The notes: generated from the sequence alone by a model not told the origin. Shown: positions 1-6,925, counted from the first letter of the stretch. The stretch: DNA of 10,802 nt from Candidatus Woesearchaeota archaeon (GCA_026394935.1 JAPLZR010000069.1:1-10802); one strand, 5' to 3'. Numbers and translations: made by a program.

Positions 1-6
1 AAATAA

Positions 7-864
7 TTACTGTTGTTCAACTACTTTTTGCATTGTTTTTACAAAATCTTCTGCTGTCCGCTTGTATTCATCAAATTCTCTGCCTGATAATTGCTGTATT
101 TCTCTGTGTATGATTTTCTTTTGGAGTTTATAGAACGTGTCCATCATGGTCGTGTACTTTCCTGCAACGTATCCTGGTTTTACGAGTTTTTTGTCGATTA
201 AGTCCGCTATGTGTCCTGGTGTTGGCGGTACTTCTCCTACTTTCATTAAGGCAGCGTGTGCGCTGTCTACAACTGCCCAGTATAAGTCCAGTGTTGCCTG
301 CAGTATGTGCCAGTCCGCATTGTGCAGTGTTGCTGGCGCTCTTGCGAAGTATGTCCATACGCTTTCTTTTGTTGGTTTTATTCTTCCTTGGAATAGCAAT
401 TGTTGTACTGGCTCGAAGAATCCTGCGTCGTAAAGCGGAACTCCGTCTCTGAGCATGTTTATGGCTATTGGGTCTCCGTTTCTTATGTAGTCCCAGAAGC
501 TTGTCATCTTCAGGGTTGTTATGTGGAGTCTTTTGCTTATCTTCGAAGCAGTTTGCTCTGTTATGACTCTGTATGATTGTATTACTTCGTTGCTGAGGAT
601 GAGTGTTAAATCATTTATTATTATGAGGATGTCGATATCTCTTTCTCCGTAAAGGGGTTTTTCTTCTCTTGCCGTGCTTCCGAACAGGATTACTGCTTTG
701 ACGAAATCTCCCATTTCTTTATGCATTGTTTCTGCGAATTTTTTGGCAAAGTCGTAGTCAGTGCTTGGGTACTTTGGCACGTTCGGGTGCTCTTTCTGGT
801 GTATTTTAAACTCCATACAGTCATATTCGGATTCCACGATTTTAAATGTATGCAACTCCTTCAT
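7..864 (-). CDS. Nucleotidyltransferase (MNT)-HEPN-like fusion protein
   Basis: A 285-residue cytosolic protein with an N-terminal minimal nucleotidyltransferase fold followed by a helical HEPN-like domain. The catalytic signature is visible: FGST at residues 61-64, then two aspartates in the strand RDIDIL (D76, D78). The third acidic residue of the classical triad is not obvious; the matching strand reads HITTL near 114-118. Residues 123-146 (FWDYI, then LRDGVPLYD) are the usual end of this fold. Residues about 165-282 are helical and include KKIIHREI (249-256), which resembles the C-terminal helices of archaeal fused nucleotidyltransferases; the R-x4-6-H RNase motif of toxic HEPN proteins is not clear. 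Families of this kind transfer nucleotides to proteins or small molecules; the substrate is unknown here. The ATG lies 12 nt downstream of the preceding stop, so it is probably the last gene of an operon with the two genes before it. Confidence 0.8.
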   Translation of the reverse strand: MKELHTFKIVESEYDCMEFKIHQKEHPNVPKYPSTDYDFAKKFAETMHKEMGDFVKAVILFGSTAREEKPLYGERDIDILIIINDLTLILSNEVIQSYRVITEQTASKISKRLHITTLKMTSFWDYIRNGDPIAINMLRDGVPLYDAGFFEPVQQLLFQGRIKPTKESVWTYFARAPATLHNADWHILQATLDLYWAVVDSAHAALMKVGEVPPTPGHIADLIDKKLVKPGYVAGKYTTMMDTFYKLQKKIIHREIQQLSGREFDEYKRTAEDFVKTMQKVVEQQ

Positions 865-876
865 AATGAAAACAAT

Positions 877-1239
877 TTACTTTAGAACTCCTGCATTGAT
901 ATTCTCAAGCCACCATTTGTCTTCTTTCTTTCCGTAGCGTGTGAAGACGTCTGAAACAACTGGAATGTCGTTTTCGTCGTATACCAGAGGCTTGATTGTT
1001 TCTCTTACAGTGGGCGCTGCTTTTAACAGCGCGTTATCAGGATGCATGTAATCTCCTGGCTCATTTGCTGGCTCGCCAACATATTCCTTGTCTTCCTGTT
1101 CTTCAGGGGTTTCCAGTTCTTCTGTTTGTTCTTCAACAAGGTGTTCAAGGCTTTTCTGTTCCTCTTCTTCAGGCGCTTCAGGTTCTTCTGTTTCTTCGGC
1201 TTCTTCAGAAACATCGTTTGGAGAAATAAACGTGACCAT
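877..1239 (-). CDS. Glutamate-rich small protein, unknown function
   Basis: A 120-residue protein I do not recognise. Residues about 11-60 are extremely acidic low-complexity sequence with roughly 23 glutamates in 50 residues plus some prolines, so this half is probably disordered. Residues 61-120 look more like a folded or binding segment, with a hydrophobic and aromatic tail (DVFTRYGKK, then KWWLENI). There is no signal peptide, membrane helix or cysteine. The ATG sits only 2 nt after the stop of the upstream gene (1242-1685), and the stop is 12 nt before the nucleotidyltransferase start, so co-translation in a three-gene operon is likely. A reading frame made almost only of GAA/GAG codons could be spurious, but the tight spacing, the non-repetitive C-terminal half and the lack of a competing frame favour a real gene. 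An adaptor or charged chaperone-like role is possible but only a guess. Confidence 0.6.
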   Translation of the reverse strand: MVTFISPNDVSEEAEETEEPEAPEEEEQKSLEHLVEEQTEELETPEEQEDKEYVGEPANEPGDYMHPDNALLKAAPTVRETIKPLVYDENDIPVVSDVFTRYGKKEDKWWLENINAGVLK

Positions 1240-1241
1240 TA

Positions 1242-1685
1242 TTAGTTGAACACCAGTCTGCCGTTATACATTATCTGCCATAAAGCAGGTGTGAATAGCT
1301 TGATATTGTTCTTTGCGTCCTTTACGTTGCAGTCAATGACTGCTTCCACAAAGAATCCGCGGGAATTGTCGGTTTCGTGTGCTGCTGTTGCGACTTCCTG
1401 TCCTTCTTTCAGTGCTTCGTGTTCTTTTTCGCTGTACAGCGCGGTGATTGACGTTCCGGCAGTGTCTGATTCTGCTGTCAGCGTTTCGTAATTGCCTTTT
1501 GTTGATTTTCCGTCGTAGCCGACATTAATGTTGTATGTTGTAGTTTCGTATGTGTCTGTCTGCTGTTCGATTACTGGAGTAAGGACTTCAAGCGTGTCGT
1601 CGATTATCGCATCTATTGCTGATTTGACTTCGTCTTCAATCCGGGCTTCTAGTGTTTCTTCGCAATCCAGAATCATTTTTATCAT
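1242..1685 (-). CDS. Hypothetical protein, first gene of a three-gene operon
   Basis: A 147-residue protein of unknown function. Residues 1-42 are predicted helical and acidic (ARIEDEVKSAIDAIIDD). Residues 43-75 are rich in T, Y, N and G and look like beta strands (DTYETTTYNINVGYDG). Residues 108-147 look like a compact alpha/beta end with an aromatic tail (LWQIMYNGRLVFN). Only two cysteines (C8, C119) are present and there is no signal peptide or membrane segment. The start is uncertain: ATG at 1685 gives MIKMIL, and a second ATG lies at 1676. A TATA-like TTTTAATAA at 1702-1710 is about 21 nt from the first and 30 nt from the second, so neither fits the spacing seen elsewhere in the window perfectly. 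The next gene follows after 2 nt, which suggests the two products are made together. Confidence 0.6.
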   Translation of the reverse strand: MIKMILDCEETLEARIEDEVKSAIDAIIDDTLEVLTPVIEQQTDTYETTTYNINVGYDGKSTKGNYETLTAESDTAGTSITALYSEKEHEALKEGQEVATAAHETDNSRGFFVEAVIDCNVKDAKNNIKLFTPALWQIMYNGRLVFN

Positions 1686-1701
1686 GTTATTTGAGAACTG
1701 C

Positions 1702-1710
1702 TTATTAAAA
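1702..1710 (-). promoter_or_regulatory. Possible TATA box for the 1685-7 operon
   Basis: On the minus strand the sequence reads TTTTAATAA, just inside the 29-nt gap after the TIM-barrel gene. It resembles an archaeal TATA box, but its spacing to the ATG at 1685 (about 21 nt) is shorter than the 26-29 nt seen at the other promoters; spacing to the ATG at 1676 is about 30 nt. It could drive the hypothetical / glutamate-rich / nucleotidyltransferase set, or be chance AT-richness. Confidence 0.35.
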
Positions 1711-1714
1711 TTTT

Positions 1715-3625
1715 CTACTCCAGCGGTATTTCGCTCCAGAGTTTGAACTCGTTGCTTGGCGCGTATCCTCCGAACATGAACATTGGCGAGTACGTTTTTC
1801 CGAAGTATGCGTGCTCTACCTGTCCAAATCTTAATGGCGGTCCGCCGAAGTATCCTGCTCCTACTGGCGCTCCTGCCATCTGCCAGGTTTTCAGTCTTAT
1901 TCTTCCTTCGCCGAATTTTTCTTCTTCGTGTCCTTCTGAAACCAGGTATCCTGAGAATTTGTTGTCTTTGAATATTTGTGCTGTTTCTTTTACCGGGAAG
2001 ATTCCTTGTCCTGGCGGCAGGTGTCCGTGCGCTCCTGACATGCTGTCTACGAGCTGTATTCCTCCTACCACTCCTGATTTTGCGAGCTTTTCTACTTCTT
2101 CAGTGTACCATTTTCCGAATCTTTTGATTCTTCTGTCTTCTGTTTCCATTGTGCCTGTGTTCGGATCTACTTCTGGTTTGAAGTGTGAGAGCCACATTCC
2201 CATGTGGCTTGTGTCGAACATTCCTTTGATGTGTTTTTCTGCGAGTTCTTTCGCTCTTTCTTTGTCCAGGCTTGGGTCGAAGTAATTGTTTGTTAAAATT
2301 TCTTCTTTTCCGTCTGGTCTTATTTGTTTGATTGTTGGGCTTGTTAGCAGGTTGACCATTTCGTCTCTTGATTTTTTTATGAGTTTTACGAATTCGTCAG
2401 GGTGGCTTCCGAAGTATCCGGGCCATCCGATTTCAGGTCCTACATACAATGGTTTTGTTATTGTTCCTTTTTCCCTGCCTGTTTCGTATTCTCTCATTGC
2501 TGTTACTCCTGCTTCTGCGTATGTTCTTGTGCTTCTTTTGAGCGCGTAGTCTTCTATTGGTTTGAGGTGTCTTATTCTTTCTTTTAGTTCTTCTATTTGT
2601 TGTGCTTGTCCGTATGCTGTGTTAAGGAAGTCTTTGTATTTTTCTTCCACTTTCTTGAGAGTATCATTGACGACTTTGCGTTGTTCTTCTGTTTTTGCTA
2701 GTTTTAGCTGTTCTTCTGCCTCTTTCTTTTTTTCACCCATAGTCTCTGCGTTTTCCAGGTATGTTGCTCTCCAGCCTTCAAGTGATCTTATTTGTCCTTC
2801 GAGCTGCACTTTGATGTAGAGTTCTTCTGGTCTGATTTCTTTGCCTTGTTCTTTGCTTTGTTTTTCTGCCCATTTTTTGAAGTCGTCCCAGGTGAATTCT
2901 GTCAGCTTAAGCTCTTTTGCTCTTGCAAATTCTTCTGTTGTTGGTTGCATTTTCTCAAAGTTGTCTTTTTTGTAGGGGATGTGCTGTATTTCGTCTTTTC
3001 TGAACTGTACTGTTCTTCCTGTTCTTTCGTCTACAAGCCAGCCTATTCTTTGTTCTCCTTCCTGTTTGAATATTCTTTTTTCTTCTGGCTTGTCCGGATT
3101 GTTCCATCTTGCTTCGTTCACCGACCTTGGGAATTCCCAGGAGACTATGTCTACTCCTCCTCCTTTGCCCACGTCTGCTGCGAACTTTATTGCGTCTCTG
3201 ACTTCGTCTAGGCTTTGTTTTCTTTTTTCGTCTGAGAATACGAGTTGCTGGTAGTCGAATCCTGCGAGGTTGTTGAGTGATGTTGGCAGTTCTACTCCTG
3301 CGATGTTTACCTGGCTTGCGAGTGCTACTTCTTTGAGTGCTTCTCTTACTTCTTTGCCGTATGCTTTTGGTCTTCCGCCTATTGCGCTTTCCGGCGGGGT
3401 CATTAGGACGAGCTGTATTGTTCCTGCTCCTCCTCTGATTGCTGCTTGTGTTGATTGGATTATGTTTTTGAATCTGCCTGCGGGGTCGTGTTCTGGAACT
3501 GTTTCTCCTAATTGTGATATTGGGAATATGGGTTCTTCTAATGATGTTGATGGTGGTGTTTCTGTTGTTGCTTCGTGGTATTCCCTGTCCATCGGACCGT
3601 AATACATTGTTCTGAACTCTACCAT
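1715..3625 (-). CDS. Xylose-isomerase/endonuclease-IV-like TIM barrel with a coiled-coil insertion
   Basis: A 636-residue protein with features of the AP-endonuclease-2/sugar-isomerase TIM barrel (Pfam family AP_endonuc_2), numbered from the ATG at 3625. The first barrel half includes NNLAGFD (118-124), the helix with QSLDEVRDAIKFA (137-149) and VDIVSWEF (158-165). The second half has candidate metal ligands in family order: GPEIGW (E398), DTSH (D471, H474), LVDS (D527), HGHLPPGQG (H533, H535) and SEGH (E564). Between them, residues about 167-392 are an insertion whose core (about 273-353) is a long charged coiled coil. Usual family members are about 250-320 residues, so this one is double length. 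A glycine/aromatic tail follows (585-636). The reaction is unknown: sugar-phosphate isomerase/epimerase and nucleic-acid phosphodiesterase are both open. A GTG at 3634 would add three residues, but the TATA box at 3650-3657 lies 28 nt from the ATG, so I chose the ATG. Confidence 0.75.
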   Translation of the reverse strand: MVEFRTMYYGPMDREYHEATTETPPSTSLEEPIFPISQLGETVPEHDPAGRFKNIIQSTQAAIRGGAGTIQLVLMTPPESAIGGRPKAYGKEVREALKEVALASQVNIAGVELPTSLNNLAGFDYQQLVFSDEKRKQSLDEVRDAIKFAADVGKGGGVDIVSWEFPRSVNEARWNNPDKPEEKRIFKQEGEQRIGWLVDERTGRTVQFRKDEIQHIPYKKDNFEKMQPTTEEFARAKELKLTEFTWDDFKKWAEKQSKEQGKEIRPEELYIKVQLEGQIRSLEGWRATYLENAETMGEKKKEAEEQLKLAKTEEQRKVVNDTLKKVEEKYKDFLNTAYGQAQQIEELKERIRHLKPIEDYALKRSTRTYAEAGVTAMREYETGREKGTITKPLYVGPEIGWPGYFGSHPDEFVKLIKKSRDEMVNLLTSPTIKQIRPDGKEEILTNNYFDPSLDKERAKELAEKHIKGMFDTSHMGMWLSHFKPEVDPNTGTMETEDRRIKRFGKWYTEEVEKLAKSGVVGGIQLVDSMSGAHGHLPPGQGIFPVKETAQIFKDNKFSGYLVSEGHEEEKFGEGRIRLKTWQMAGAPVGAGYFGGPPLRFGQVEHAYFGKTYSPMFMFGGYAPSNEFKLWSEIPLE

Positions 3626-3649
3626 AGTATACACTTTTGGCTACTGGAG

Positions 3650-3657
3650 TATTTAAA
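3650..3657 (-). promoter_or_regulatory. TATA box of the TIM-barrel gene
   Basis: Minus-strand TTTAAATA, a near-consensus archaeal TATA box in the 58-nt gap between the coiled-coil gene and this gene. Its centre is about 28 nt from the ATG at 3625, which predicts transcription starting at or next to the ATG (a leaderless mRNA). This spacing decides the start codon in favour of 3625 over the GTG at 3634, which would lie only about 19 nt away. Confidence 0.7.
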
Positions 3658-3683
3658 CATTTATGTCAATTCTGTCTCAAGAA

Positions 3684-4238
3684 TTAGACCGGCGTTCTTT
3701 TGTATGTTCCTGCTCCGCCTTTGTACATTTCTTCTGCCCATTGTTCTGCTTCCGTCATTAGGTGCTTGTCTTTGGCTGTTGCAGGTGCATATCCTTCTTC
3801 TCTTTTGAGTTCAAATCCTTTTCTGATTGCGTAGAGCATTTCTCTGTCTTCTTGTTTTTCTATTCCTGTTTCTTTTTGCCTGTTGTATATTTTTTTCAGT
3901 TCGTCTGCGAGGTCTTCTACTGGTCTGTGTGCTACTTCGTGGAATGCTTGTTCTTTTGGCGCTGTTGCGAGCAGTTCTTCAAGTTCGAGGTCTTTCAGCC
4001 GTTTTACCTCTTTTTCTTCCAGTTTTTCTTCTATTCTTCCTTTTATTTTCTGTTCTGGTATTTCTACCTGTTCTAGCATTCGTGCTTCTTCATCTGCCAT
4101 TACAAGAAGGTGTTCTGCTTCTTTGATTTCTTCTTCTTTTTCGTCTATTTGTTTTTTTAGTTTGTCGATTATGTTTTGTAATTCTGTTATTCTTCTTTCC
4201 GGCGTGAATTTTTTGAAGGATTCAAAGTCTACTGCCAT
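3684..4238 (-). CDS. Coiled-coil protein, unknown function
   Basis: A 184-residue, highly charged cytosolic protein without cysteine, signal peptide or membrane helix. Residues about 12-92 are predicted to form a long coiled coil (ITELQNIIDKLKKQIDEKEE, with regularly spaced I/L). Residues 95-150 contain further helices (VEDLADELKKIYNRQ; REMLYAIRKGFELK). The tail ends in a conserved-looking GGAGTYKRTPV. I recognise no family. It lies between the large helical protein (stop 32 nt upstream) and the coiled-coil TIM barrel (58 nt downstream), all in one direction, so a shared complex through the two coiled coils is plausible but inferred. A TTG three bases upstream (4241) would give MMAV; the ATG at 4238 is preferred because TATATATA at 4262-4269 is centred about 28 nt away, matching a leaderless transcript. 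Confidence 0.7.
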   Translation of the reverse strand: MAVDFESFKKFTPERRITELQNIIDKLKKQIDEKEEEIKEAEHLLVMADEEARMLEQVEIPEQKIKGRIEEKLEEKEVKRLKDLELEELLATAPKEQAFHEVAHRPVEDLADELKKIYNRQKETGIEKQEDREMLYAIRKGFELKREEGYAPATAKDKHLMTEAEQWAEEMYKGGAGTYKRTPV

Positions 4239-4260
4239 CAATGTTGGTTAGAAAATATGT

Positions 4261-4272
4261 GTATATATACTT
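4261..4272 (-). promoter_or_regulatory. TATA box of the coiled-coil gene, touching the upstream stop codon
   Basis: Minus-strand TAAGTATATATA with TATATATA at 4262-4269. Its centre is about 28 nt upstream of the ATG at 4238, as expected for leaderless initiation. The TAA stop of the 524-residue gene (4271-4273) forms the upstream edge of this element, so promoter and coding sequence are packed together. Confidence 0.7.
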
Positions 4273-5845
4273 AACCCCACGCGAGGAGTCCGTGTGCTTT
4301 TTTGAAGATGTTGTAGTGTGTCCAGCATAGTTTTCTTGCCAGCTCTTCCGGCACTTCATCTGGGCCTGCTGTTTTTCCTTTTGACATTTTGGGTATTATT
4401 ACTCCGAACATTTCTGTTACGCCTTTGCCTAGTGCTGTGAAGGGTTCCATTAGTCCGAATGGTTTTTTTTCTTGTTTTTCTTCTTCTGGTTTCTTGCCTT
4501 TTTCTGCTTCTTCAAGGTATGCCATTAAGTCTGTTCCTAATGCGTCCATTGCTGAGCGTAATGATGAGTCTATTGATGCGAGTAGTTCTAGGTCTTCCCT
4601 GTTTTTCATTGCTATGTAGTTTTTGATTTGTTCGTCTGTCCACGCATAGCTTCTCCAGGTTATTCTTGTTTCGCCTACGTGTATTGGTCCTCTGTGGTAG
4701 CCTGCGTCTCCTTGGTATTGCATGCTTGGTTTTGTGTGGTATTCGAATGTCATGAGTATGCACGCGTAGCCTTTTTTCTTTTCCTGGGGGCTGCTTCGCG
4801 CGAGCAGCTCTATTTCCACGAGGCTGCTTTCGAATGCAGCTATCAGTCTTGGGTTTTGAAGCAGGTCCTGTTGTCCTGTCAGTCTTTCTATGTGTTTGAT
4901 GTATGGTTTTATCCAGTTCATGTACATTCTTATTACGTGGTAGTGTTGTCTGAGGTAGTCGAGTGTGAATTGTTTTCTTGTTTTCATTTCGTCAAATGTT
5001 GAGGTTCTCCACGCCATGTATTGCTGTAGTTTTCTTTTCAGTAAGTTTCTGACTTGTACATTGAATTCTTTTGCTTGGTCTTCCACTGCTTTGTCTAGCT
5101 CTTCCATGTTTTTCGAGTTTACTGCGAAGAACAAGTCTGGTAAAGAAGTGAACTGCAGTTGTTGTGCCATTACGAACAGGTTGCTGCCTGTTCTTTGCCC
5201 TCCTACTACTCCGTCTACCAGGTCCACCCACATTCCTTTTAATGCCAGTTCCGCTCCTTTTTGTGGCCCTCTTTCTGTTTTTTTGCCTTCCTTGTCTACT
5301 CCGAAGGCTTCTCTGTAGATTTCCAGTCGTTCATCTATCCATCTTAGTTCTCTTACCAACTGGAACAAATCTTTGACCATTTTGCCTATTGTTGCAAGGT
5401 ATTGTGATACTTTGTCTTGTGCAAGTCCTAGTCTTTGTCCTGCTGCTCCGTAGAAGCTTGAGTGTTCTGCTGCTGTGAATACGTCTGTTACTTTTTCTAT
5501 TGTTGGAAATCCCAGATGTTCTAAGAAGTTGACGCACCAGAAATAGTATGGTTCTATGCTTTGGTGCCAGCTTGATACTCCTAGATAATATCTGCTGAAG
5601 CTTTTCGGGTATTCTGTCATTGATAGCTGGTCTTTTGCTATTTCCACCCATTCGTGGTCTGCTGCTGATTCTATTGCTTTGTCGAATTCTTCTCCTAGTT
5701 TTTGTTTTTCTAACTCTTCTCTTTTTTTCTTTATGAAAGCTAGCTTTTCTTCTGGCTTGCCTTCTATCTTTATGGTTTGCCCTGCCACGGTGATTGTGCT
5801 TTTTCCAAAGCCGTATGCTACCAGCCTTTCACTCTCTTTTACCAT
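4271..5845 (-). CDS. Large mostly helical hypothetical protein
   Basis: A 524-residue protein I cannot assign. It has no signal peptide or clear membrane segment and is expected to be cytosolic. Residues 1-30 look like a small beta unit (STITVAGQTIKIEG), then a charged helix (31-60). Residues 85-130 are rich in aromatic residues (RYYLGVSSWHQ, YYFWCVNFLEHLGF). Residues about 140-340 are mainly helices, including RKLQQYMAWR (271-280) and YHVIRMYMNWIKPYIKHI (302-319). Residues 358-402 look like beta strands (GYACILMTFEY, HVGETRITWRSYAW) and may form a separate domain. A KKPEEEKQEKK linker (451-461) precedes a C-terminal segment ending WTHYNIFKKAHGLLAWG. The ATG at 5845 has a TATA box 28 nt upstream. 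It is the first of three co-oriented genes with separate promoters; constant spacing and strong promoters suggest an expressed conserved protein rather than a decayed one. Confidence 0.7.
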   Translation of the reverse strand: MVKESERLVAYGFGKSTITVAGQTIKIEGKPEEKLAFIKKKREELEKQKLGEEFDKAIESAADHEWVEIAKDQLSMTEYPKSFSRYYLGVSSWHQSIEPYYFWCVNFLEHLGFPTIEKVTDVFTAAEHSSFYGAAGQRLGLAQDKVSQYLATIGKMVKDLFQLVRELRWIDERLEIYREAFGVDKEGKKTERGPQKGAELALKGMWVDLVDGVVGGQRTGSNLFVMAQQLQFTSLPDLFFAVNSKNMEELDKAVEDQAKEFNVQVRNLLKRKLQQYMAWRTSTFDEMKTRKQFTLDYLRQHYHVIRMYMNWIKPYIKHIERLTGQQDLLQNPRLIAAFESSLVEIELLARSSPQEKKKGYACILMTFEYHTKPSMQYQGDAGYHRGPIHVGETRITWRSYAWTDEQIKNYIAMKNREDLELLASIDSSLRSAMDALGTDLMAYLEEAEKGKKPEEEKQEKKPFGLMEPFTALGKGVTEMFGVIIPKMSKGKTAGPDEVPEELARKLCWTHYNIFKKAHGLLAWG

Positions 5846-5867
5846 CTTGTGTTTGTTATGAAAAGTG

Positions 5868-5877
5868 TTTATTTAAG
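5868..5877 (-). promoter_or_regulatory. TATA box of the 524-residue gene
   Basis: Minus-strand CTTAAATAAA in the 57-nt gap after the CRM-domain gene. Its centre is about 27-28 nt from the ATG at 5845, which predicts a leaderless mRNA. It separates the ribosome-associated pair upstream from the unknown trio downstream. Confidence 0.65.
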
Positions 5878-5902
5878 TCTTTCTGACATCTTACTCTATC
5901 AA

Positions 5903-6148
5903 TTATCTTATTCTTTCTAACACTGCTATGAAGCCGACTTTATGGACTATTCTCGTTTTTGTTCTCTCAGCAAGCTCTTTTACGAGTTCTTTCTTATCGC
6001 CGTGTATCGCGCTTGGCAGGAATCTTACTTTGATTACTCTTTTTTTTCTTATCATTGTTATTATCTGTTTTACAACGTTTTCTGTTATTCCTGCTTTTCC
6101 GATTCTTATTGCTGGCTGCAGTGCATGATGGTTTATTTTACTTGGCAT
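5903..6148 (-). CDS. CRM-domain (YhbY-type) RNA-binding protein
   Basis: An 81-residue single-domain protein of the CRS1-YhbY (CRM) family. Visible family features are the start HHALQPAIRIGKAGIT with the GxxG loop (GKAG, 17-20), the helix ENVVKQIITMIRKKR, the strand VIKVRFL (38-44), the helix DKKELVKELAERT and the closing strand VGFIAVLER (71-79). The length matches stand-alone archaeal and bacterial members. CRM proteins bind structured RNA; YhbY associates with pre-50S ribosomal subunits, so a role in large-subunit assembly or quality control is likely. The start overlaps the end of the NFACT-R gene by 16 nt, and AGGTG lies 4 nt before the ATG, so translation is probably coupled to that gene. 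The pairing with an NFACT-R protein supports a ribosomal role. Confidence 0.88.
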   Translation of the reverse strand: MPSKINHHALQPAIRIGKAGITENVVKQIITMIRKKRVIKVRFLPSAIHGDKKELVKELAERTKTRIVHKVGFIAVLERIR

Positions 6149-6903
6149 GTTCCACCTGGCAGAGATCGTAGTACTTCATCGATATCCGCCCCTATTTTCT
6201 TTGAAATCTTTTTGGCGCAGTCTGAGGGCTTGTCCCTTCCCTGCATTAATATTGAGTATTCTTTGCAGTGCGTTTTTACTGCTGTTTCTGGTCCGCTCAT
6301 TACTTTGCCGTCTGTTAGTTTTCCTACTGCTATTTTTACAGTTCCTTGGTAGTATGTTCTTTTTCCTGATATCATGAATCCGCCTTTTGGCATGTATTCT
6401 CCTGATGGTGCCTGTTTGCTTACTTGTTGTGGCGTTACTGAATATGCTTCTGTCATGCTTACTCCTAACTTCCATGCTTTTGAGAAGCTTGCTGTTGCGT
6501 CTGCTGCTTCTTGGAATGTTACGTCTGTTGGCTTTTTTCCTTCTGTTTTTATGACAAAGAATGGGCTTCCTGGCGCTTCTGTGTGGAACACGATGTCTTT
6601 TGCGTCAGTGTGTTTCTTGATTACTACTTCATTGCTTGTCGCGTCTCTGCCGCCCACACATAAGAATCCTTCAGAAGATATGAACCATCTGAATTTTTCA
6701 TACCATTCCTGCGGTCTTTTCTGCTTGACTTCTGCTTTTTTCAGTTCTACAAGTTGTTTTCTGTCAAGGTCTTCAATCTGCTTCTTGAATTTTAGGACTA
6801 TTCCTCTTGCCGTTTCTGCTTTTTTTCTTGATTTCTTTGCTTTCTCGAAGTATTCGTTTGCTGTTTGTTCGAGTTTTTGCTTGAGGTTGAGTGTGAGTTG
6901 CAT
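6133..6903 (-). CDS. Stand-alone NFACT-R (DUF814) protein, RqcH/NEMF C-terminal half
   Basis: A 256-residue protein made of a coiled-coil region (about 1-62) and an NFACT-R domain. Typical motifs are WYEKFRWFIS (67-76), GGRDATSNE (84-92), KKH (96-98), APGSPFFVIK (110-119), the helix with ATASFSKAWK (136-145) and a GEYMPKGGFMISGKRTYY segment (168-185). Full-length archaeal RqcH/NEMF proteins are about 600-700 residues and begin with an NFACT-N domain; that half, with the DxR residues linked to Ala-tRNA recruitment in RqcH, is absent here. The clean ATG with its own TATA-like element (6926-6933), 27 nt after glmS, argues for a genuine split protein and not a truncated one. In the family this region contacts the 60S/50S subunit and peptidyl-tRNA, so a role in stalled-ribosome handling is inferred. 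It overlaps the CRM gene by 16 nt. Confidence 0.88.
   Translation of the reverse strand: MQLTLNLKQKLEQTANEYFEKAKKSRKKAETARGIVLKFKKQIEDLDRKQLVELKKAEVKQKRPQEWYEKFRWFISSEGFLCVGGRDATSNEVVIKKHTDAKDIVFHTEAPGSPFFVIKTEGKKPTDVTFQEAADATASFSKAWKLGVSMTEAYSVTPQQVSKQAPSGEYMPKGGFMISGKRTYYQGTVKIAVGKLTDGKVMSGPETAVKTHCKEYSILMQGRDKPSDCAKKISKKIGADIDEVLRSLPGGTCQVK
6151..6157 (-). promoter_or_regulatory. Shine-Dalgarno-like site for the internally started CRM gene
   Basis: Minus-strand AGGTGGA inside the 3' end of the NFACT-R gene, with AGGTG ending 4 nt before the ATG at 6148. AGGTG can pair with the CACCU of the archaeal 16S rRNA 3' end. It supports 6148 as the true start of the overlapping gene, which cannot have its own leaderless transcript. 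The spacing is a little short and the match also encodes protein, so confidence is moderate. Confidence 0.5.
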
Positions 6904-6925
6904 ATGAACATCAAAGAATAAGCTG

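Noticed and set aside
7..1239. Toxin-antitoxin module (MNT antitoxin with HEPN toxin)
   Set aside because: Both domains are fused in one protein, the HEPN RNase motif is not clear, and the neighbouring glutamate-rich protein resembles no known toxin or antitoxin.
1743..2285. 180-codon open frame on the plus strand opposite the TIM-barrel gene
   Set aside because: It mirrors the minus-strand gene, has a biased serine/proline/cysteine composition without domain motifs, and the minus frame has clear family motifs.
3623..3634. GTG at 3634 as the start of the TIM-barrel gene
   Set aside because: It would lie only about 19 nt from the TATA box centre; the ATG at 3625 fits the 28-nt spacing seen at neighbouring genes.
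4212..4226. Inverted repeat TTTGAA/TTCAAA just inside the coiled-coil gene
   Set aside because: 6-bp arms explained by the codons for ESFKKF; no further support for an operator.
4790..4808. Small hairpin GCTGCT/AGCAGC in the 524-residue gene
   Set aside because: Only 6 bp with a 7-nt loop in coding sequence; expected by chance.
6374..6907. 177-codon open frame on the plus strand opposite the NFACT-R gene
   Set aside because: The minus strand carries unmistakable NFACT-R motifs; the plus frame is a serine- and phenylalanine-rich shadow.
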